From NCBI GenBank assembly GCA_937942465.1, contig CALDEO010000069.1, forward strand, positions 1-8,126: 8,126 bases of DNA. Reading direction: 5' to 3'. The position numbers and the translations under genes were made by a program. The notes beneath the pieces were generated by a model that was given only the letters and a program-made list of their open reading frames with translations, made no database searches and had not been told where the DNA came from. The stretch comes from an uncultured Saprospiraceae bacterium. Lineage in GTDB: Bacteria; Bacteroidota; Bacteroidia; Chitinophagales; Saprospiraceae. Positions 6,401 to 8,126 of the stretch are shown piece after piece (position 1 is the first letter of the stretch; each line of letters opens with the position of its first letter).

Positions 6401-8126
6401 GATATCGTAGCGAGTGCAGCAAGTTATACATCAGATGCACCAGGAGTTACAGGCGGCGGATTGACATTGCCAGCACCAGCGACACCGGGATGGTTATTAG
6501 TTGATGATCAAGCTTTAGATGCCAATACGGTACATACATATACTGTAAATTATGTAGTAACGATTGACTTAGCGGATGGAACGACTGGTGATGATTTATA
6601 TACTGCATGTGGACAGGGATCAGGCCCAGATAATGCAGGACCAGGCGAAGGCTTGTACAACAGTGCGACCTTGGATCTTGATGATGACCCAACGACACCA
6701 GAAGTAGAAGACAATGATTGTGGAGAGTTACCATACTTAACACTAGATAAAGAGATAGAATCGGTAGTGTTAACATCGAACAATTGTTACGATGTTACGT
6801 ATTGGATAAAAGTTACGAATGAAGGTGGTGCAGATGGCGAGTATGACTTAGTAGATGAGCCAGCTTTCGATGATGACATTACGATAAGTGCTGCGATATT
6901 TGATACAGATGCAGTAGGCAATCCAGGCGGTAGTTTACCGATCGGAGGGACGAGTTATGTATTAGCAGATGATCAGATTATAGCACCAGGGAAGGTAGAT
7001 TCATTTGCCTTAATATTTGCGGTATGTCTAGATTTAGAAGATGCAGCGAGTGCCGGTGACGAAGTATACACAGGATGTGGAACAGCGACACCAGGTGTAC
7101 CGACAGCAGGCGAAGGCTTGTTTAACACCGCGAAGCTAGATGTTAACAATGATGGACAAACAGACTTAGAAGATGAAGTATGTGCCGATTTACCATACTT
7201 AGTATTAGAGAAGACATACACAAGTACGACTGCCTTAGCAGATGGAAGTTATGATGTAGTCTTTACGATTACGGTAGAGAACCTAGGAGGGACTACAGAA
7301 TTGTATGATTTATTTGATTTACCAGAATACGAAGATGATATCGTAATCAATAGTGCAAGCTATGCGAGTGATGTACCGAGTACGGGGACATTAGCAGCGG
7401 TAGTACCAGCGGCCCCAGGATGGGAGTTAGCAGATGATGCATCTATAGCACCGGGAATATTACATACCTATGCCTTGACTGTGAATGTTGATTTAGGCAT
7501 TGGCGATGGTATAGGTGATGATTCATATACAGAGTGTGGAGCGAGTGGAACGACAGACGGCGTAGCCGGAGAAGGACTATTCAACACCGCGAGTTTAGAT
7601 GTAGGTGGAGAAGGTACTGTAGATGATACAGATACTGCATGTGCGGATTTAGAGATTGTAGATGTAGCTTTAATCAAGCAGGTAACAACACCTGGACCAT
7701 ATGTATATGGAGATATCGTAGAATTCGAGATTGAAGTATTCAATCAAGGAAATATCACATTAACGGATATCGTAGTTACGGATTATATAGCCTGTGGCTA
7801 TGTATACAGTAGTGGATCACAACCGTGGACAGCAGCTGGATCAAATTATGAAACAACGATCGCAGGCCCATTATTACCAGGGACAAGTACGACCGTAGGA
7901 ATATTACTAGAAGTAGTACCGTGTCAGACACCAGGTGCTTATCTAAACATAGCAGAGGTATCAAGTATGTCAGACGATACAGGTGCAGATGTAACTGGCG
8001 ATGATATCGATAGTGTAGCAGATGATACGGTAGGCAATGATGCCGGTGGCGTACCAGGAACAGGTAGTGATAATGTAAATGGCGGAGATGGAACTGGCGC
8101 CCCAGGAGACGAAGATGCAGGAACAG
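2..8126 (+). CDS. Giant multidomain DUF11/Ig-like surface protein, internal fragment (both ends missing)
   Basis: The frame starting at base 2 reads 2,708 codons without a stop and runs off both edges. In AT-rich DNA this cannot be chance, and codon usage is coherent throughout (TTA Leu, GTA Val, AGT Ser). The first residues (GVPNFPTIDLLN) are not a signal peptide, so the true start lies upstream; internal Met codons are not starts. I see no enzyme motif, transmembrane helix or LPXTG-type anchor. The protein is a string of beta-sandwich modules: DUF11-like, then a Cys cluster, an unassigned Arg/aromatic-rich region, more DUF11-like, three Ig/PKD-like, three tandem repeats, and a DUF11 module with an Asp/Gly tail. 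Such proteins in Bacteroidota are typically exported by type IX secretion and act as adhesins or surface structures. The sorting domain expected at the C-terminus is outside the window. The coding assignment is near certain, the adhesin role is inference, and the exact family is unknown. Confidence 0.95.
431..925 (+). other. Divergent DUF11-like beta-sandwich module 2
   Basis: Residues 144-308. It begins with VPVLNVLTVSPSDL, has alternating hydrophobic beta-strand patterns, and contains paired Cys segments (FIDVCYQVMGC and YGCNDKICGD). An acidic loop before the first of these (NNVDGDELFETNE) resembles the calcium-binding loops that precede an 'F-x-I-x-V-C' strand in Bacteroidota surface modules. 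No catalytic motif is visible. It probably forms one beta-sandwich domain stabilised by disulfides and perhaps calcium. The boundaries are approximate. Confidence 0.45.
926..1315 (+). other. Cys-containing beta module 3 with an EF-hand-like loop
   Basis: Residues 309-438. It starts at VQYGAICGADLIYDLVI and ends in a Cys-rich segment (DIGCAMAGADCSSISCS). A pattern of strands surrounds the acidic loop DVDGDGIFDD, which is listed separately. The order 'strand, acidic loop, strand with Cys, xxDCSSxxC' parallels module 2, so the two may be divergent copies. The function is structural by inference. Confidence 0.4.
1184..1213 (+). other. EF-hand / thrombospondin-3-like calcium loop
   Basis: Residues 395-404 read DVDGDGIFDD, with Asp at loop positions 1, 3 and 5, Gly at 6 and acidic residues at 9 and 10. 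This matches the DxDxDG core of calcium-binding loops of the EF-hand, dockerin and thrombospondin type 3 kinds. It lies in a further Asp/Gly-rich stretch (DFDGPGG upstream). Calcium binding is inferred from the motif; flanking helices of a full EF-hand are not evident, so a loop in a beta module is more likely. Confidence 0.6.
1316..1852 (+). other. Divergent beta-rich module 4
   Basis: Residues 439-617. It runs from EVNGKRNCGQDF to TYTVVEE. It contains several alternating strands (ISFEVYIEAGG, GLRIIIPAGD, YFFNLDYRGEC) and a few Cys residues. The final strand, 'F-x-L-D-Y-R-G-E-C', resembles the last strand of a DUF11-like sandwich and leads straight into the cysteine cluster. I do not recognise a specific family. 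It may contain more than one domain. Confidence 0.4.
1853..1948 (+). other. Cysteine cluster (7 Cys in 32 residues)
   Basis: Residues 618-649 hold Cys at 618, 621, 627, 633, 645, 647 and 649, in the order CxxC, C, C, CGCIC, with WNG just before the last triplet. One more Cys lies 13 residues upstream (C605). The cluster sits at the boundary between the beta modules and the unassigned Arg-rich region. A disulfide knot acting as a rigid junction is the simplest reading. A metal site is possible, but no His residues interleave with the cysteines inside the cluster. Confidence 0.6.
1949..3709 (+). other. Unassigned Arg- and aromatic-rich region, 587 residues
   Basis: Residues 650-1236. This part carries no repeat signature I can recognise. 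It has 21 Arg by hand count, against none in the last 631 codons of the window, and several Trp/Tyr/His-rich strings (ARWAFRVREYNW, IEWYHF, YIWMDVFWG). It includes Cys pairs (TCRRNTISRNC, GGICCTA). Glu is written almost always as GAA here (15 of 16 in bases 2877-3660), unlike the following region. It could be one or more adhesive or ligand-binding domains presented on the stalk of beta modules, but no active-site motif is visible and no family is claimed. Confidence 0.5.
3710..4159 (+). other. DUF11-like module A
   Basis: Residues 1237-1386. The segment VVTSIEVPNSVEFIDV followed by LTWVLSQTLANS and then LAPTECVEITIVTELLFCP follows the DUF11 order: a strand, a 'potential proposition' strand, and a final 'L-A-P-x-E-C-V-E-I-T' strand seen in many Bacteroidota surface repeats. 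Cys residues recur near the end (VSGC, GGSC, SAC) and would suit disulfides. The leading part (KLIPMLANLLKADLAGE) looks helical and may be a linker. Boundaries are approximate. Confidence 0.5.
4160..4702 (+). other. DUF11-like module B
   Basis: Residues 1387-1567. It opens with ADIQVEWLLPDPSG, then a Cys and the strand PMSVRIKNVKPSVLTAI, which fits the 'v-x-v-x-N' strand of DUF11. Later strands include VSFNFLVETVCDQFVSG. Module D begins in a similar way (PQIQVEFLPP), which suggests B and D share an ancestor. Glu in this part is almost always GAG. The function is structural by inference. Confidence 0.5.
4703..5119 (+). other. DUF11-like module C
   Basis: Residues 1568-1706. The core is VANCGEDATLILTYLNVSP, followed by VCIDLETETFDYMSGS and then GIGPGEAFQISFDYSIP. 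This is the DUF11 order: a Cys-Gly-Glu opening, a T-L-x-x-Y-x-N strand, a middle 'F-D-Y' strand, and a 'G-P-G-E-x-F-x-I-x-F' final strand. It ends with a Cys trio (NCGAQ, SCMAAG, ECSVY). This is the clearest of the four central modules. Confidence 0.6.
5120..5521 (+). other. DUF11-like module D with a calcium-type loop
   Basis: Residues 1707-1840. It begins PQIQVEFLPP and has the strands IDLCYSVDLSNPGG, SNVTIAIIRDIN and LTGCFNVPEAQACP, followed by Cys-rich DCVCNSLDYYYDS. An acidic loop between two strands is listed separately. The N-x-G turn after the second strand is DUF11-like. It is the last module before the Ig/PKD-like domains. Confidence 0.5.
5288..5323 (+). other. EF-hand-like loop in module D
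   Basis: Residues 1763-1774 read DINMNGILDDLD. Asp/Asn occupy positions 1, 3 and 5, Gly is at 6, and Asp is at 9, 10 and 12. This is the D-x-N-x-N-G-I-x-D form common in Bacteroidota surface proteins ('D-x-N-x-N-G-x-x-D'). A calcium role is inferred from the pattern. Confidence 0.6.
5522..5749 (+). other. Ig/PKD-like module 1
   Basis: Residues 1841-1916. It has the order 'T-L-C-P-G', ENCGAWDYAVTPSNG, then a strand ending in VILTVSSQTGGCQAF. The layout (opening Cys, a 'W-x-Y-x-V-x-P' strand, a closing 'L-T-V-x-x-x-x-G-C' strand) is the pattern of Ig/PKD-like domains found in Bacteroidota gliding-motility-associated proteins. A disulfide between the opening and closing Cys is likely. Confidence 0.6.
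5750..6010 (+). other. Ig/PKD-like module 2
   Basis: Residues 1917-2003. It shows EIEVCNVGCKELNL, then VTVEWLPNQYLDD, ICDPQSDINYFVKLTFANG and a closing CEYTANYPVVVQ. The 'V-E-W-x-P' strand and the 'Y-x-V-x-x-T-x-x-N-G-x-x-C' closing strand are typical of the same family as the modules on either side. Confidence 0.6.
6011..6256 (+). other. Ig/PKD-like module 3
   Basis: Residues 2004-2085. It contains DGSLCSTSTATIEAP, then FSTYNWTRVNAD, LLATTAGVYYVEYFN and a closing C. 'L-C-x-x-x-x-A-T-I', 'Y-x-W' and 'T-A-G-x-Y-Y-V' are the hallmarks of the Ig-like domains that decorate giant Bacteroidota surface proteins. The last Arg codon of the window (base 6230) is at the end of this module. Confidence 0.7.
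6257..6736 (+). repeat. Tandem repeat R1 (160 residues)
   Basis: Residues 2086-2245. This is the first copy of a three-copy tandem module. It opens with TKEITSIV, then a DUF11-like YTVSYTIVVENTS strand, YDLYDSPGFDTDIV, LVDDQALD, 'HTYTVNY' and the ending YTACG...GEGLYNSATLD. Cys 2203 and Cys 2240, 37 residues apart, are conserved in the next two copies (spacing 35 in both). The segment between them is Asp-rich (LDLDDDPTTPEVEDND). The copy ends in ELPY, the junction also seen in R2. It has one Lys and no Arg. Confidence 0.85.
6737..7198 (+). repeat. Tandem repeat R2 (154 residues)
   Basis: Residues 2246-2399. It aligns with R1 and R3: LDKEIESV, 'Y-D-V-T-Y-W-I-K-V-T-N-E-G-G', YDLVDEPAFDDDI, LADDQIIAPG, YTGCG, then AGEGLFNTAKLDV, and VCADLPY at the junction. 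Conserved Cys are 2359 and 2394. It differs by two extra Cys (NNCYDV and AVCLDL), which could form their own bond. The DNA ggcgaaggcttgt in the GEGL motif is shared exactly with R1. Confidence 0.85.
7139..7174 (+). other. Dockerin/EF-hand-like loop in repeat R2
   Basis: Residues 2380-2391 read DVNNDGQTDLED. Asp/Asn sit at positions 1, 3 and 5, Gly at 6, Asp at 9 and 12: a complete calcium-loop pattern of the dockerin type. R1 and R3 have acidic but broken versions at the same place (LDLDDDPTTPEVED and LDVGGEGTVDDTD). The loop lies between the two conserved cysteines. A single loop, not a dockerin pair, so a cellulosome role is not implied. Confidence 0.65.
7199..7657 (+). repeat. Tandem repeat R3 (153 residues)
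   Basis: Residues 2400-2552. It opens LVLEKTYTS and follows the same order: YDVVFTITVENLGG, YDLFDLPEYEDDIV, SASYASD, LADDASIAPG, 'HTYALTVNVDL', YTECG and AGEGLFNTASLDV, ending in ACADLEI. Conserved Cys are 2512 and 2547. FNTA in the GEGL motif is encoded by the same bases as in R2 apart from the Phe codon. Its junction (ADLEI) leads directly into the next, different module. Confidence 0.85.
7658..8125 (+). repeat. Canonical DUF11 module R4 (cut by the window edge)
   Basis: Residues 2553-2708. VALIKQVTTPGPYVYGDIVEF then 'E-I-E-V-F-N-Q-G-N', LTDIVVTDYIACGYVYSSG and LLPGTSTTVGILLEVVPC match DUF11 closely: K opening, Y-G-D-x-V-x-F strand, 'N-Q-G-N', 'V-V-T-D' and the closing G-T-S-T-T-V strand. 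It lacks the Cys pair and GEGL block of R1-R3. Modules of this kind usually occur as runs of near-identical copies in Bacteroidota, so more copies probably follow outside the window. Confidence 0.8.
7967..8125 (+). other. Asp/Gly-rich inter-module linker
   Basis: Residues 2656-2708 have 13 Asp and 13 Gly in 53 residues, with no Lys or Arg. Segments such as GDDIDSVADD and GDGTGAPGDED resemble the acidic linkers that join DUF11 repeats in large Bacteroidota surface proteins. It may bind calcium and stiffen the stalk; this is inference. The window ends inside it. Confidence 0.7.

Noticed and set aside
7139..7174. True dockerin domain and cellulosome link
   Set aside because: A dockerin has two such loops with helices about 20-30 residues apart; only a single loop is present here, within a DUF11-like repeat.
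6447..7743. Several antisense open frames over the tandem repeats that look alike (PSP..., VY.SSP segments)
   Set aside because: Their similarity to one another is the antisense image of the homologous repeats R1-R3. It supports the repeats at the DNA level but does not indicate antisense genes.
7776..7964. Open frame of 62 codons
   Set aside because: It is an out-of-frame read over the R4 module with no recognisable motif; the long frame explains this DNA.
6257..8125. CRISPR array or short direct repeats
   Set aside because: The repeated units are about 460-480 bases, in frame and diverged; there are no short identical repeats with unique spacers.
1..8126. Promoters, terminators, tRNAs or riboswitches inside the window
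   Set aside because: No cloverleaf-like or terminator-like hairpin with a T run was seen, and the whole window is coding; AT-rich hexamers resembling promoter boxes are expected by chance.

Overview
The whole 8126-base window lies inside one giant protein-coding gene on the + strand. The frame that begins at base 2 is open from one edge of the window to the other: 2,708 codons with no stop. It has neither its start nor its stop codon here, so a gene finder that requires both ends would not report it. The shorter start-to-stop frames, mostly antisense, are shadows of it. I see no intergenic space, RNA gene, promoter, terminator, mobile element or CRISPR array.

The encoded piece (roughly 290 kDa, residues numbered here from base 2) has no enzymatic motif I recognise. 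It reads as a chain of extracellular beta-sandwich modules rich in Asp, Gly, Thr, Val and Ser. In order these are: four divergent DUF11-like modules (bases 2-1852); a cysteine cluster (1853-1948); a 587-residue stretch rich in Arg and aromatics that I cannot assign (1949-3709); four more divergent DUF11-like modules (3710-5521); three Ig/PKD-like modules (5522-6256); three clear tandem repeats of 160, 154 and 153 residues (6257-7657); and a more canonical DUF11 module with an Asp/Gly-rich tail that is cut by the window edge (7658-8125). Three Asp-rich loops resemble EF-hand or dockerin-type calcium sites.

The organism is most likely a marine or environmental member of Bacteroidota, possibly of the Saprospiria/Lewinella type. 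The reasons are the AT-rich composition (by eye about 40% GC), heavy use of TTA, GTA and AGT codons, and the giant architecture of DUF11-like and Ig-like modules with Asp/Gly-rich linkers. In that phylum such proteins are usually exported by the type IX secretion system and carry a C-terminal sorting domain, which would lie beyond this window. The likely role is a cell-surface or secreted adhesin or structural protein. That is inference from architecture, not from any diagnostic motif.

The most notable signals are the edge-to-edge open frame, the tandem repeats with a conserved cysteine pair and GEGL motif, an abrupt change in synonymous codon preference near base 3700 (GAA to GAG for Glu), and the contrast between an Arg-rich middle region and a 631-codon stretch with no arginine at all.
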